Of a DNA stretch of 47,819 nt, positions 25,276 through 33,785 are shown piece after piece. The notes beneath the pieces are model-generated. The model saw only the letters and a list, made by a program, of their open reading frames with translations. It was not told the DNA's origin and ran no database searches. The position numbers were made by a program, and so were the translations under genes. The stretch is taken from contig NZ_JAPSLK010000060.1 in the NCBI RefSeq assembly GCF_031180885.1, positions 1 to 47,819 on the forward strand. The letters are read 5' to 3'. How positions within the stretch are numbered: position 1 is the first letter of the stretch; every line of letters begins with the position of its first letter. This stretch comes from Saccharothrix sp. Its GTDB lineage: Bacteria > Actinomycetota > Actinomycetes > Mycobacteriales > Pseudonocardiaceae.

Positions 25276-25956
25276 CTAGCCGAGGCCGAGGGCCGTCATG
25301 CGGCGCGTGTGGCTCTGCTGGAGCCGCCGGAACAGCGCCGCGATGCCCGCGAGGTCCCCGGAGCCGCGCACGATCAGCTCGGCCAGCGGATCGCGCTCCG
25401 CCACCACGTACTGGGCCTGCGTCAACGCTTCCCCGAGCAGCCGGCGACCCCACAGAGTGAGCCGGTCCCTCACCTTCGGGTCGTTCTCGCAGACCGCCCG
25501 GACTTCGCGCTCGGCGAACGCGGAGTGCCCCGTGTCGGCCAGCACGGCGAGCACGAGTTCCTTGGTCGGCTCGTCGTCGAGCCACCCGGCGACCTCGCGG
25601 TAGAAGTCCGCCGCCAGCCCGTCGCCGACGTAGGCCTTGACCAGCGACTCGTGCCACGACTTGGGCGCGGTGGAGGCGTGGAAGGCGTCGAAGCCCGACA
25701 CGAACGGGCGCATCGCGTCCTCGACCGAGTGGCCGTGGGCAGCCAGGTACTTCTCGATCAGGGTGTAGTGCCCGATCTCGGCCGCCGCCATCGCCGACAG
25801 GTCCGCCCGGCCGGCGAGGGTGGGCGCGGTCCGCGCGTCCTCGGCCAACCGGTCGAACGCCGACAGCTCGCCGTACGCGAGCGCGCCGAGGAGGTCGACC
25901 ACGCCCTCCGCCACCTGCCCGGACACCACCGTCTGACCCGCCTCCGCCTCACCCAT
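25276..25956 (-). CDS. Ferritin-like protein of the MiaE-like family
   Basis: 226 residues, all helical, matching the actinobacterial ferritin-like family related to tRNA hydroxylase MiaE (Rv3210c). Possible metal ligands include Glu in AYGELSAFDRL, E-x-x-H in AAAEIGHY near residue 59, and DTGHSAFAEREV near 145. Whether it binds iron or modifies tRNA is not known; the MiaE link is by fold only. No good ribosome site precedes the ATG at 25956. Upstream lie repeat element C and the divergent DEAD-box gene. Confidence 0.8.
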   Translation of the reverse strand: MGEAEAGQTVVSGQVAEGVVDLLGALAYGELSAFDRLAEDARTAPTLAGRADLSAMAAAEIGHYTLIEKYLAAHGHSVEDAMRPFVSGFDAFHASTAPKSWHESLVKAYVGDGLAADFYREVAGWLDDEPTKELVLAVLADTGHSAFAEREVRAVCENDPKVRDRLTLWGRRLLGEALTQAQYVVAERDPLAELIVRGSGDLAGIAALFRRLQQSHTRRMTALGLG

Positions 25957-25976
25957 GCCGAGCAGCCTAGTGTCCG

Positions 25977-26097
25977 GCGGGGCCGCGTCGGCTTGTCGCG
26001 TCGCCTTTCCCGACGATCACGCTTTTCGGTCGGCGGGAAACGCGGCGCGACGAGCCGACTCCCCGGCGACCCCGCCCGCGACGCCGGAGGCGGCGCC
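25977..26097 (-). repeat. Palindromic intergenic element, copy C (decayed)
   Basis: Reverse orientation relative to A and B. The inner arms 25995-26016 and 26030-26051 match at 19 of 22 positions, so the stem is weaker than in A, B and D. The flank GGCGCC plus GCCTCCGGCGTCGCG is kept at its right end. Unlike the others it lies between divergent genes. A separate dyad, CCAACAC-n4-GTGTTGG, follows at 26100-26117. Confidence 0.82.
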
Positions 26098-26184
26098 ATC
26101 CAACACAGTGGTGTTGGCAACAGGCCACGCGTGGGAAGCCGCAGGTACTCCGCCTGTTCCACCCCGATCGGCCTAGTCGCCGGG

Positions 26185-26442
26185 TAGACTCGCCCCTTGA
26201 CGCCCGGCGCGGCGCGGCCCAGTGGGGGCTCGCAGCGGTGCCGCAGGCTGAAACTACGGCGGCACCGTGCCGCCCGGAGAGGGTGCGCGCATACCTCGCA
26301 GGCCCTCCCGCGCCACTGCCCGGCCGCTCCCCACGGCCGAGAGGCGGCAGGCGTGGTCGAGCGGCCCGTACAGGCCGTGCGCGCTGGTACGAGAGAGGCG
26401 ATCATCCTGACCGCGACGAACGAACGAACGCATCTTGATCCG
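26185..26442 (+). promoter_or_regulatory. Promoter and long leader of the DEAD-box helicase
   Basis: A -10 like TAGACT lies at 26185-26190; no clear -35 is seen. Transcription from here would give a leader of roughly 250 nt that is GC-rich with several short complementary stretches. I cannot identify a known riboswitch. RNA helicase genes in other bacteria are often autoregulated through long leaders, so this one is a reasonable candidate. Confidence 0.4.
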
Positions 26443-28074
26443 GTGGCCCTCGAGCACTCCGAGGCCGGAGTGCCCGATGAGGACACCTCCCACCCGCTGG
26501 TCGCGAACGCGCCGGTCCGCAGCGACTCCCCCACGTTCACCGAGATGGGTGTGCGCGAGGAGATCGTCCGGGCGCTGGCCGAGGCCGGCATCGAGCGGGC
26601 CTTCGCCATCCAGGAGCTGACGCTGCCGCTGGCCCTGGCCGGTGACGACGTCATCGGGCAGGCCCGCACGGGCACCGGCAAGACCCTGGGCTTCGGCATC
26701 CCGCTGCTCCAGCGCATCACCGTGCCGGGTGATGGCACCCCGCAGGCGCTGGTGGTCGTCCCGACCCGCGAGCTGTGCCTCCAGGTCACCCACGACCTGA
26801 CCGACGCGTCCAAGCACCTGGGCGTCCGCGTGCTGGCCATCTACGGCGGCCGGCCGTACGAGCCGCAGATCGCGGCCCTGCGCAAGGGCGTTGACGTGGT
26901 CGTCGGCACCCCGGGCCGCCTGCTCGACCTCGCCGAGCAGCGCCACCTGGTGCTGGGCAAGGTCCGCGGCCTGGTGCTGGACGAGGCCGACGAGATGCTC
27001 GACCTGGGCTTCCTGCCCGACATCGAGCGCATCCTGCGCATGGTGCCCGACCAGCGGCAGACCATGCTGTTCTCGGCGACCATGCCCGGCCCGATCATCA
27101 CGCTGGCCCGCACGTTCCTCAACCAGCCCACGCACGTCCGGGCCGAGGAGAACGACGCCGGCGCGATCCACGAGCGCACCGAGCAGTTCGTCTACCGGGC
27201 CCACGCGCTGGACAAGACCGAGCTGCTGGCCCGCGCCCTCCAGGCCCGCGAGCGCGGCCTGTCGATGATCTTCGCCCGGACCAAGCGCACCGCCCAGAAG
27301 GTCGCCGACGAGCTGGTGGAACGCGGTTTCGCCGCCGCCGCCGTCCACGGCGACCTGGGCCAGGGGGCGCGCGAACAGGCGCTGCGGGCGTTCCGCAGCG
27401 GCAAGATCGACGTCCTGGTGGCGACCGACGTGGCCGCGCGCGGCATCGACGTCGAGGGCGTCACGCACGTGATCAACTACCAGTGCCCGGAGGACGAGAA
27501 GACCTACGTGCACCGCATCGGCCGCACCGGTCGCGCGGGCCGCACGGGTGTCGCCGTCACCCTCGTGGACTGGGACGAGATCCCGCGCTGGAAGTCGATC
27601 AGCGACGCGCTGGGCCTGGACAAGCCGGAGCCGGTGGAGACGTACTCGACGTCCGACCACCTGTTCGCCGACCTGGACATCCCGGCCGGCTCGACCGGCC
27701 GCCTCCCGCTGGGCCTGCGCACCCGCGCCGGGCTGGACGCGGAGGTCGAGGAGGACCTCAGCGGCGGCAAGGGCAAGCGCAAGCGCCGCCGCCGCAGCTC
27801 CGGTTCGGGCTCCGCCTCGACGTCGGGTGACACCCCGCAGGCCGAGGAGCAGTCGGAGGACACCACCCGCCCCCGCCGCACCCGCAACCGCACCCGCCGC
27901 CGCGGCGGGGTCGTCGTGAACGGCGAGAACACCGCCGAGACCCCGACCTCGGAGGCCCCGGCCCAGTCCGAGCAGGCCGCCGAGGGCTCTTCGGACCGCC
28001 CCCGCCGCCGTCGTCGCCGCCGCTCCGGTGTGGAGACCGGCGGTTCCGCCGACGCCACCGCGTCGGCAGACTGA
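26443..28074 (+). CDS. rhlE: DEAD-box ATP-dependent RNA helicase (RhlE/DeaD-like)
   Basis: About 543 residues. All motifs are present: Q motif (FTEMGVREEIVRAL, then FAIQELTLPLAL), motif I ARTGTGKT near 85, PTRELCLQ, motif II VLDEADEML, motif III FSATMP, then ARGIDVEGV and HRIGRTGRAG. A tail of about 110 residues is rich in Arg and Ser (KGKRKRRRRSS, RPRRRRRRRS) and should bind RNA. It unwinds RNA in decay, ribosome assembly or cold response. The start is uncertain. I give the GTG at 26443, but the best ribosome site, GAGAGAGG at 26391-26398, points to an in-frame CTG at 26407; a GTG at 26377 is also in frame. Equivalent to Rv3211. Confidence 0.93.
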   Translation: MALEHSEAGVPDEDTSHPLVANAPVRSDSPTFTEMGVREEIVRALAEAGIERAFAIQELTLPLALAGDDVIGQARTGTGKTLGFGIPLLQRITVPGDGTPQALVVVPTRELCLQVTHDLTDASKHLGVRVLAIYGGRPYEPQIAALRKGVDVVVGTPGRLLDLAEQRHLVLGKVRGLVLDEADEMLDLGFLPDIERILRMVPDQRQTMLFSATMPGPIITLARTFLNQPTHVRAEENDAGAIHERTEQFVYRAHALDKTELLARALQARERGLSMIFARTKRTAQKVADELVERGFAAAAVHGDLGQGAREQALRAFRSGKIDVLVATDVAARGIDVEGVTHVINYQCPEDEKTYVHRIGRTGRAGRTGVAVTLVDWDEIPRWKSISDALGLDKPEPVETYSTSDHLFADLDIPAGSTGRLPLGLRTRAGLDAEVEEDLSGGKGKRKRRRRSSGSGSASTSGDTPQAEEQSEDTTRPRRTRNRTRRRGGVVVNGENTAETPTSEAPAQSEQAAEGSSDRPRRRRRRRSGVETGGSADATASAD

Positions 28075-28090
28075 CGCCTTACACGGATCA

Positions 28091-28118
28091 CCGGCCACGT
28101 GCGGCAGCATGTGGCCGG
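28091..28118 (+). terminator. Hairpin after the DEAD-box gene
   Basis: CCGGCCACGTGC pairs with GCATGTGGCCGG (12 bp, one G-U pair) around a 4-nt loop, 16 bp past the stop codon. No T-run follows. Confidence 0.55.
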
Positions 28119-28155
28119 ACAGATCACCCCACCGAAACGCAGCGGGAGCCGGGCA

Positions 28156-29517
28156 GTGGGTCAGCCGGAGCAGGCGGAGTCGAACAGTCGGGTCGTCGTG
28201 GACACCACGACCGAAGACGGACCGGCCGAGCACGAGACCGGGCACGCGCCCGGTGAGGACGTCCTGGGCGGCGACCACACCCCACCGGTCGACGACGAGC
28301 CGGTGCTGCCCGCGCGGTCCTGGCGGCGGCGCGGGGACTACATCGCGCTGACCCTGCTGGTGGTCGGGGTGCTGGCGGCGAGCCTGCTGGTGTGGGCGTT
28401 CAGCGACGCCCGGAACACCGTGTCGCAGACCGGTCCGAGCCAGGTCACGCCGCTGCCGCCGGTGACGGTGCTGCCGCCGTCCATGGGCGAGGTGTGGCGC
28501 GCGCCCAGCGGCGCCACCCAGCAACCGGTCAGCCTCGACTCCGTGGTGGTGACCGGCGACGGTGGCGAGGTCGTCGGCCGGGACGCGGTGACCGGCGACG
28601 TCCGCTGGCGGTACAGCCGCGACTGGCCGCTGTGCACGGTCAGCACCGCGTGGGGCCGGGTGTTCGCGCTCTACCGCAAGGACACCAACTGCTCGGAGCT
28701 GACCACGCTGGACGCCGCGTCCGGCAAGCGCGGCCCGCAGCGCAACGGCGACGCCGCCCTCGACACCCGCCTGCTCAACGAGGGCTCGCACGTCGCCACC
28801 ACCGGCGAGACCTACTTCGAGGTCTACCGCCGCGACGACCTGGTCCGCTCGCTGGAGTACGGCACGCTGCGGGCCATCGTGAACCCCAACAAGCAGCCCC
28901 GGCCCGGCTGCCAGTACGGGTCGTTCGCGGTGACCGGCGGCAAGCTCGCGGTGGTCGAGCGCTGCTACGCGCAGGACCCGTCGGACCGGCTGACCGTGCT
29001 CAAGCCCAACCCGGAGAAGTCCGACGAGCCGCAGGTGCTCAGCACCGTCATCATCGGCGCCAAGGGCGCGCGGGTGATCGCGGTGAGCGGCAACCGGGTG
29101 GCCGTCGCGGTGCCCGGCAAGGTGCAGGTGTTCGACACCGACTCGGGCAGCCTGGTCGCGGACTACCCGGTCGAGGTCACCGCCGACGAGCTGGCGGGTG
29201 ACCCGCCCGGCCGCGTGGTGCCGACCATGACCAGCACGGCGAACGTCTACTGGTTCACCGGGTCGCGCACGGTCGCGTTGTCCCTGGTCGACCTGAAGCC
29301 GGTGTGGTCCATGCCGTCCAAGGGTCCTGGCACGACGCTCGCGGGCCGGGTCCTGGTGCCGGTGCCCGGCGCGCTGGCCGTGGTGGACCAGCTCACCGGC
29401 CAGGAGGCGGGCCGCATCCCGGTCGACCGGGGCGGCTACGACGGTCCGGTGCAGATGGCCACGGAAGGCCCCATCGTGCTGGAGCAGCGCGGCGACACCC
29501 TCGTCGCCCTGCGCTGA
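28156..29517 (+). CDS. Membrane-anchored PQQ-like beta-propeller protein (Rv3212-like)
   Basis: 453 residues. A ~55-residue acidic cytoplasmic segment is followed by one membrane helix (IALTLLVVGVLAASLLVWAF near residue 64), then an extracytoplasmic domain with repeated strands of the type VVGRDAVTGDVRWRY, VQVFDTDSGSLVADY and LAVVDQLTGQEAGRI, as in PQQ/WD-like propellers. Ligand and role are unknown. The GTG at 28156 follows GGGAG at 9 nt. The gene follows the DEAD-box helicase as Rv3212 follows Rv3211. Confidence 0.82.
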   Translation: MGQPEQAESNSRVVVDTTTEDGPAEHETGHAPGEDVLGGDHTPPVDDEPVLPARSWRRRGDYIALTLLVVGVLAASLLVWAFSDARNTVSQTGPSQVTPLPPVTVLPPSMGEVWRAPSGATQQPVSLDSVVVTGDGGEVVGRDAVTGDVRWRYSRDWPLCTVSTAWGRVFALYRKDTNCSELTTLDAASGKRGPQRNGDAALDTRLLNEGSHVATTGETYFEVYRRDDLVRSLEYGTLRAIVNPNKQPRPGCQYGSFAVTGGKLAVVERCYAQDPSDRLTVLKPNPEKSDEPQVLSTVIIGAKGARVIAVSGNRVAVAVPGKVQVFDTDSGSLVADYPVEVTADELAGDPPGRVVPTMTSTANVYWFTGSRTVALSLVDLKPVWSMPSKGPGTTLAGRVLVPVPGALAVVDQLTGQEAGRIPVDRGGYDGPVQMATEGPIVLEQRGDTLVALR

Positions 29518-29534
29518 CCCCGCTCACGCTCCGC

Positions 29535-29575
29535 CACTCGCCGGGGGACGCACCGCAGCGCGTCCCCGGCGAGTG
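29535..29575 (+). terminator. Terminator hairpin
   Basis: CACTCGCCGGGGGACGC pairs with GCGTCCCCGGCGAGTG apart from one bulged G, 18 bp after the propeller gene stop. Confidence 0.7.
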
Positions 29576-29622
29576 CCGATTCGACCACGCACGAGGCCGC
29601 GTCGTGCGGCACACTTCGAAGC

Positions 29623-30498
29623 GTGTACTCCCAGCTCAGCCCTCACCGCGCGCAGCGGGTCGACCTGCCGGGCCGCTACGGCCCGGTGGCCGCCCTGCGC
29701 GCCTCCGCCGCGGGCGTCGACCTCGGTGCGACGGCGCTGCTGGTACCGGGCTACACGGGGTCCAAAGAGGACTTCGCACCGATGATCGACCCGATCGCGG
29801 ACGCGGGCCTGGAGGTCGTCGCGATCGACCTGCCCGGCCAGTACGAGTCGGCCGGCCCCACCGCCGAAGCCGACTACCGCCCGGGTCCGCTCGGCGCGGC
29901 GCTGGCGGAACTGGTCGGCAAGTTGACCGCCGAAGGCCGCCGGGTCCTGCTCCTGGGTCACTCCTACGGCGGCCTGGTGGCCCGCGCGGCCGTCTTGGCC
30001 GGCGCGCCGATCTCCGGCCTGACGCTGCTGTCCTCCGGCCCGTCCGAACTCCCGCCGGGCGAACGCCGCACGGCGCTGGACTACGGCGAGATCACCCTCC
30101 GGGAGCAGGGCATCGAGGCCTCGCAGCGGCTGAACGAGGTGCGCGCCGCCCTGCACCCGAGGTGGTCGCTGATGCCGCAGGAGCTGAAGGACTTCTACCG
30201 GGAACGCTTCCTGCGCTCCACCCCGGCGGGCCTGCTCGGCATGGGCGACTCCCTGCGCACCGAGCCGGACCTGGTGGCCAAGCTGGCCCGGACCCTGCGC
30301 GCGGCCTGCATCCCGTGCCTGGTCGTGTGCGGCGAACTCGACGACGCCTGGTCGGCGGCGGGCCAGCGGGACATGGCCGAACGCCTGGACGCCGACTTCG
30401 CGGTCCTGAAGGGCGTCATGCACTCCCCCAACACCGAGGCCCCGAAAGAACTCCTGGCGACCCTCCTGCCGACGTGGCGCGCCTGGCTCTCGGCCTGA
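29623..30498 (+). CDS. Alpha/beta hydrolase
   Basis: 291 residues. The elements present are oxyanion strand LLVPGYTGSKEDF near residue 40, IDLPGQYES, nucleophile elbow GHSYGG near 109, Asp in CGELDDAW, and a C-terminal histidine in VMHSPN. The PGYTGSKED form is typical of a soluble actinobacterial hydrolase group of unknown substrate. The GTG at 29623 lies 8 nt after a -10 like CACACT (29610-29615), so the transcript may be leaderless; no ribosome site is visible. It stands alone between a terminator and a remnant-rich spacer. Confidence 0.85.
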   Translation: MYSQLSPHRAQRVDLPGRYGPVAALRASAAGVDLGATALLVPGYTGSKEDFAPMIDPIADAGLEVVAIDLPGQYESAGPTAEADYRPGPLGAALAELVGKLTAEGRRVLLLGHSYGGLVARAAVLAGAPISGLTLLSSGPSELPPGERRTALDYGEITLREQGIEASQRLNEVRAALHPRWSLMPQELKDFYRERFLRSTPAGLLGMGDSLRTEPDLVAKLARTLRAACIPCLVVCGELDDAWSAAGQRDMAERLDADFAVLKGVMHSPNTEAPKELLATLLPTWRAWLSA

Positions 30499-30501
30499 CC
30501 G

Positions 30502-30695
30502 CTAGACGGCGATCGCGATCAGTGCCCCGACCAGCATGAACGGGCCGAACGCCAACTCGTCCCGCACGGTGATCCGCCGCGCCGCGAGCAGCGCCAGGGT
30601 CGTCAGAGCCGGCAGAACGAAGGCCGGCGCGCCGCCAACACCAGATCCGGCCACCCCGGCCGGCCCAGCGCCGCCCCCAGGACACCGGCCAGCTT
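30502..30695 (-). pseudogene. Remnant of a prepilin peptidase (A24-like) C-terminus
   Basis: Reading the minus strand, KLAGVLGAALGRPGWP continues to LVLAA, then a frameshift leads into FVLPALTTLALLAARRIT and DELAFGPFMLVGALIAIAV before a TAG. The D-E-x-x-F-G-P-F/hydrophobic ending and the preceding K-L-A-G-x-L-G segment resemble the end of type IV prepilin peptidases. The N-terminal part with the catalytic aspartates is missing. This is a truncated, frameshifted fragment, identified by pattern only. Confidence 0.55.
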
Positions 30696-30709
30696 CAACC
30701 GCCAGGACC

Positions 30710-30826
30710 TGCGTTTCACGCCTCTACGAGGAGCTCGGCGCATCGAACCGCGCCCAAGCCATCATGGCGGCCCTCCGCCGGCCTGATCCGCAGCGAGTAC
30801 GCGTCCTGACTCAGGCCCACCAGTAG
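30710..30826 (+). pseudogene. Fragment of a LuxR/NarL-type regulator C-terminus
   Basis: VSRLYEELGASNRAQAIMAA is the recognition-helix end of a LuxR-family HTH (compare the usual V-x-x-h-x-x-K/E-L-G-x-x-N-R-x-Q-A). No upstream receiver or helix-turn part is in frame, so only the last ~35 residues remain. It abuts the prepilin peptidase remnant in the opposite direction, and its stop region overlaps the next minus-strand gene. Confidence 0.5.
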
Positions 30827-31107
30827 ACCCACAACACCAGCGCACCGACCATGAGCACCCCGAGGCCGGCCCCCGCGGCCACCCACCGCCGAGCCCGGTC
30901 GGCGACGACCTGGCCCACCACGGCCACCAGTCCCGCCACCACGTGGCCCACCACCATGTCGACGCCCGGACCGTGCAGCTCACGGGTCCCCGCGTAGACC
31001 TGCACCCCGAGCAACGCCAACGCGAGCAGCACGAGACCCACGGCCACCGCGCCGCTGACACCGCGCCACACCCGAAGCAGCCGCGGTTCGGTCTCCACCT
31101 GTGTCAC
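30811..31107 (-). CDS. Small three-helix membrane protein
   Basis: 98 residues with three hydrophobic segments (VAVGLVLLALALLGVQVYAG; MVVGHVVAGLVAVVGQVV; AAGAGLGVLMVGALVLWVYW). I do not recognise the family. The GTG at 31107 follows GGGAG and lies 8 bp after the stop of the RecB-like nuclease on the same strand, so the two form an operon. A conserved histidine or acidic pair for transport is not evident. Confidence 0.65.
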   Translation of the reverse strand: MTQVETEPRLLRVWRGVSGAVAVGLVLLALALLGVQVYAGTRELHGPGVDMVVGHVVAGLVAVVGQVVADRARRWVAAGAGLGVLMVGALVLWVYWWA

Positions 31108-31115
31108 GTGTCTCC

Positions 31116-31961
31116 CTACGGCGCGAGGAGCGCCCACGGATCGAGTGTCGGGGCCGCCTGCTGCCCTTCCGGGCAGCTGCGGCGGAAGTCGCACCAGGTG
31201 CACTGGTTGCCGGTGCGGGGCGGGAAGAGGATCTCCGGGTCGCCGCCCGCGGCGAGGGTGTCGCTCGCGAGCCCCAACTCGTCGGCGGACTCCTCGGCCC
31301 GCGAGACGTGCCGCGCCAGGCTCTCCTCGGTGTGCTCCCACACCGCCACCGTGCCGGTGGGCAGGTGGTGCAGTTCGACCCGTCGGCACGGCTTGCGCAA
31401 GGTACGCCGTGCGGCGAGCGCGTACAAGGCCAACGCCTGCGAGCCGCGAGCGTCGTCCACGGTCAACGCGTGCCGGCCGGTCTTGTAGTCGACGATCACC
31501 AGCTCCCCGTCACGCAGGTCGATCCGGTCGACCCGCCCTTCGGCGACGATCCGCTGAGTGGGTGTCGAGACCCACCGCTCGATCCCGATCGGCTCGATCG
31601 ACGTGTCGAGGTCGGCCACGTAGTCCCGGACCCACCCCTCGGCGCGGGTGCGGTAGACGGCGGCCTGCTCGGCGTCCCGGAACCCCTCGTCCTTCCACTG
31701 CCGGTTGAGGAGCGCGACGGCCTGCTCCGGCGTGCGCTTCTCCGCGGGCAGGTCGAACAGGGCCTTGAGCGCGTTGTGCACCACGGCCCCGAGCGTGTTG
31801 TGCGCCCAGGCCCCGCCGCGGGGCGGGGTGGGCCGGTCGAGGTAGGCCATGCGGAAGCGCCGCGGGCAATCAGCCCAGGTGGCGAGCTTCGCCGGCGTCA
31901 CCTTGACCAACTTCTTCGGCATGACCCCGAAGTCGAACCCCAACTGATCCGCCACGCTCAC
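31116..31961 (-). CDS. RecB-family nuclease with predicted [4Fe-4S] cluster
   Basis: 281-residue single-domain PD-(D/E)XK nuclease without a helicase. Catalytic motifs: Glu/Asp in EGRVDRIDL near 142, then IVDYKTGR near 156 and QALALYALA. Cys in ADCPRRF near 32 and CTWCDFRRSC near 255-264 make the four-cysteine set seen in AddB, Cas4 and related nucleases. It probably processes DNA ends. It is not near cas genes, so a Cas4 role is unlikely. The GTG at 31961 has an in-frame GTG two codons later; either gives the same domain. It is transcribed with a small membrane protein. Confidence 0.88.
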   Translation of the reverse strand: MSVADQLGFDFGVMPKKLVKVTPAKLATWADCPRRFRMAYLDRPTPPRGGAWAHNTLGAVVHNALKALFDLPAEKRTPEQAVALLNRQWKDEGFRDAEQAAVYRTRAEGWVRDYVADLDTSIEPIGIERWVSTPTQRIVAEGRVDRIDLRDGELVIVDYKTGRHALTVDDARGSQALALYALAARRTLRKPCRRVELHHLPTGTVAVWEHTEESLARHVSRAEESADELGLASDTLAAGGDPEILFPPRTGNQCTWCDFRRSCPEGQQAAPTLDPWALLAP

Positions 31962-32308
31962 AACGCTACCCAGGTACCCCGACAGTCAACCCAGCGGCTG
32001 TCTGTAGTGGCGGGGCCGGCGGGCCGGCGTGGAAGGGCGAGCGGGGCCGGGCGCCAGAGCGGGGCGGGCAGGCCGGGCGAGGCGCGGCCTGCCCGGCGCG
32101 GTAGGCGCGGCAGGGTGGCGCGGCCCGGCGGGCGCGGGAGTGTTGGCGCAGCGGTGGGCGGGCGAGGGAGGGTTGGCGCAGCGGTGGGTGGGTGTGGGAG
32201 CGAGGCTGTGGTGGCGGGGGTGGTTGGTGTGGTGGGGGCGGCCTCCGGCCCCCGGTTCCATTGTCGCGCGGGGGTACGACAGTTTTAGGGGTGGCGAGCA
32301 GGGAGGAG
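31962..32308. other. G-rich spacer with degenerate 30-bp direct repeats
   Basis: No gene is supported in this 347-bp stretch. The plus strand is strongly G-rich with many G-runs. GTTGGCGCAGCGGTGGG occurs twice, at 32142 and 32172, in a 30-bp period. GGGCAGGCCG (32066-32075) pairs with CGGCCTGCCC (32085-32094) and could terminate transcripts of the PHP gene, though it is over 200 bp away. The composition resembles the minisatellite tracts at both window ends. Confidence 0.7.
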
Positions 32309-33166
32309 TTAGCCGACCAGGATTTTGGAGCCGGTGGCCCGGTCGGCCAAGGCGTCCAGGACCTCGGGGGACGTTGTCTCGGCGCCCAGCTTCACGGTCT
32401 TGTTGGTGCCGTGGTAGTCCGAAGAACCCGTGACCAACAGGCCCAGCTCGTCCGCCAGGCCGCGCAGGCGGGCGCGGGTGGCCGGGTCGTGGTCTGGGTG
32501 GTCCACCTCCACGCCCGTCAGGCCCAAGTCCGTCAAGTCGGCCAGGACCTGCTCGGAGACGATCGGGCCGCGGGACGACGCGAAGGGGTGGGCCAAGACC
32601 GTCACCCCGCCGGCCTCGGCGATCATCTCGATCGCCCGCGCGACCGGTGTGTCCGTCCGCGGCACGTAGTACCGGCCGCCGGTCAGGTAGCGGGCGAAAG
32701 CCTCGTCGACCGTCGACACCACGCCGGCCCGGATCAGTGCCATCGCCAGGTGTGGTCGGCCCGCCGGAGCGTCGGTGGGCATGGACGCCATCAGCTCGTC
32801 CGGGTCGATCGGGAACCCGTCCTCCACCATGCGCAGCGCCATCTTGCGCAGCCGCTGCCGCCGTTCGAAGCGCAGCCGCAACTGCTCCTCGACCAACGCC
32901 GGCGAGGTCGGGTCGTAGAGGTAGGCCAGCAGGTGGACGGTGATCGTCCGCCCGGAACCGTTGTCGGACGCGCAGGACAGCTCCGCGCCGCGCACCAGCC
33001 TCAGGCCCGGGGGCAGCGCCGCCGCCGCCTCGGCCCAGCCGGCCGCGGTGTCGTGGTCCGTCAGCGCCACCGCGGACAGGCCGGCGGCCGCCGCGGCGGT
33101 CACCAGCTGCGCGGGCGTGTCGGTCCCGTCGGACTCGGTCGAGTGGGTGTGCAGGTCGATGCGCAC
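32309..33166 (-). CDS. PHP-domain phosphoesterase (RNase AM/YciV-like)
   Basis: 285 residues of the PHP family. The metal-binding motifs are DLHTHSTESDG at the start, LTDHD near 37, AELSC near 61, VLAHPF near 194, and SSDYHG near 251. Relatives such as E. coli YciV/RNase AM remove 5' nucleotides from RNA or dephosphorylate 3',5'-bisphosphate nucleotides; trinuclear metal chemistry is expected here. The GTG at 33166 begins exactly at the conserved V-R-I-D-L-H-T-H and is 14 bp past the stop of the PH-domain protein gene, so the two are likely cotranscribed. Confidence 0.88.
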   Translation of the reverse strand: MRIDLHTHSTESDGTDTPAQLVTAAAAAGLSAVALTDHDTAAGWAEAAAALPPGLRLVRGAELSCASDNGSGRTITVHLLAYLYDPTSPALVEEQLRLRFERRQRLRKMALRMVEDGFPIDPDELMASMPTDAPAGRPHLAMALIRAGVVSTVDEAFARYLTGGRYYVPRTDTPVARAIEMIAEAGGVTVLAHPFASSRGPIVSEQVLADLTDLGLTGVEVDHPDHDPATRARLRGLADELGLLVTGSSDYHGTNKTVKLGAETTSPEVLDALADRATGSKILVG

Positions 33167-33180
33167 CCACCCAGTCTGAC

Positions 33181-33741
33181 CTACGGCACCATCTTCTTCC
33201 CGCGCGCCGCCCGCTGCGCCTTGATCATCGAGAACCGCTCGGCCTGCGCCTTCTTGTCGCCGAAGGTCAGCTCCGAGATGGCGTCGTAGACCTCCTCGGG
33301 GTTCGGCAGGTACTCGATCCGGTTCAGCGCCTGGATCTGACCGGCCGACTCCACGATCAGGGTGCCGAAGCCGAACATCCGCCCGAGCACCGAGCGCTCG
33401 TAGGTGAGGTCGGTGACCTTGCTGATCGGCATCATGGCCACCTTGGTCTCGAAGACCCCCGAGGAGATCATGAACCGCTTGTCGGTGACGACGATGCGCT
33501 CCACCCACCACTCCATGACGAAGTAGGTGAGCCTGAGCAGCACGAACAGCGCCGCGTACCACAGGATGTTCTGGACCACGCCCAGGTTCTGGGGCAGCAG
33601 GTACGAGATCATCATGCAGCCGGCGAGCAGCGCCGCCGCCTCCAGGAGATCCCAGAGCAGGCTGCTCCAGTGCCTGCGGACCCGGATGACCCGCCGCTCC
33701 GTCGGGAGCAGGTACTCGTCGGGGTCACGTGGTGCGAACAT
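33181..33741 (-). CDS. PH-domain (bPH2) membrane protein
   Basis: 186 residues with two hydrophobic segments near the N-terminus (LLEAAALLAGCMMISYLL and ILWYAALFVLLRLTYFV) followed by a bacterial PH domain: ERIVVTDKRFMISSGVFETK, then LTYERSVLGRMFGFGTLIVES. Proteins of this kind sit in the inner membrane with the PH domain in the cytoplasm; their role is unclear. A basic tail (AQRAARGKKMVP) ends the protein. It is upstream of the PHP gene in the same unit. Confidence 0.85.
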   Translation of the reverse strand: MFAPRDPDEYLLPTERRVIRVRRHWSSLLWDLLEAAALLAGCMMISYLLPQNLGVVQNILWYAALFVLLRLTYFVMEWWVERIVVTDKRFMISSGVFETKVAMMPISKVTDLTYERSVLGRMFGFGTLIVESAGQIQALNRIEYLPNPEEVYDAISELTFGDKKAQAERFSMIKAQRAARGKKMVP

Positions 33742-33785
33742 GCCGGTGGACCCTTCGCCGTGGGTGGAGGTGCCGGGCGCCTGCC

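Noticed and set aside
26254..28791. Long minus-strand open frame across the DEAD-box gene
   Set aside because: It runs antisense through the helicase and into the next gene, and is compositionally a shadow.
30536..30826. Intact small regulator gene
   Set aside because: Only the last ~35 residues look like LuxR HTH; the upstream part is in a different, unrelated frame, so I treat it as a remnant.
31116..31961. Cas4
   Set aside because: The cysteine and nuclease pattern fits, but there are no cas genes or CRISPR arrays nearby; it is a general RecB-family nuclease.
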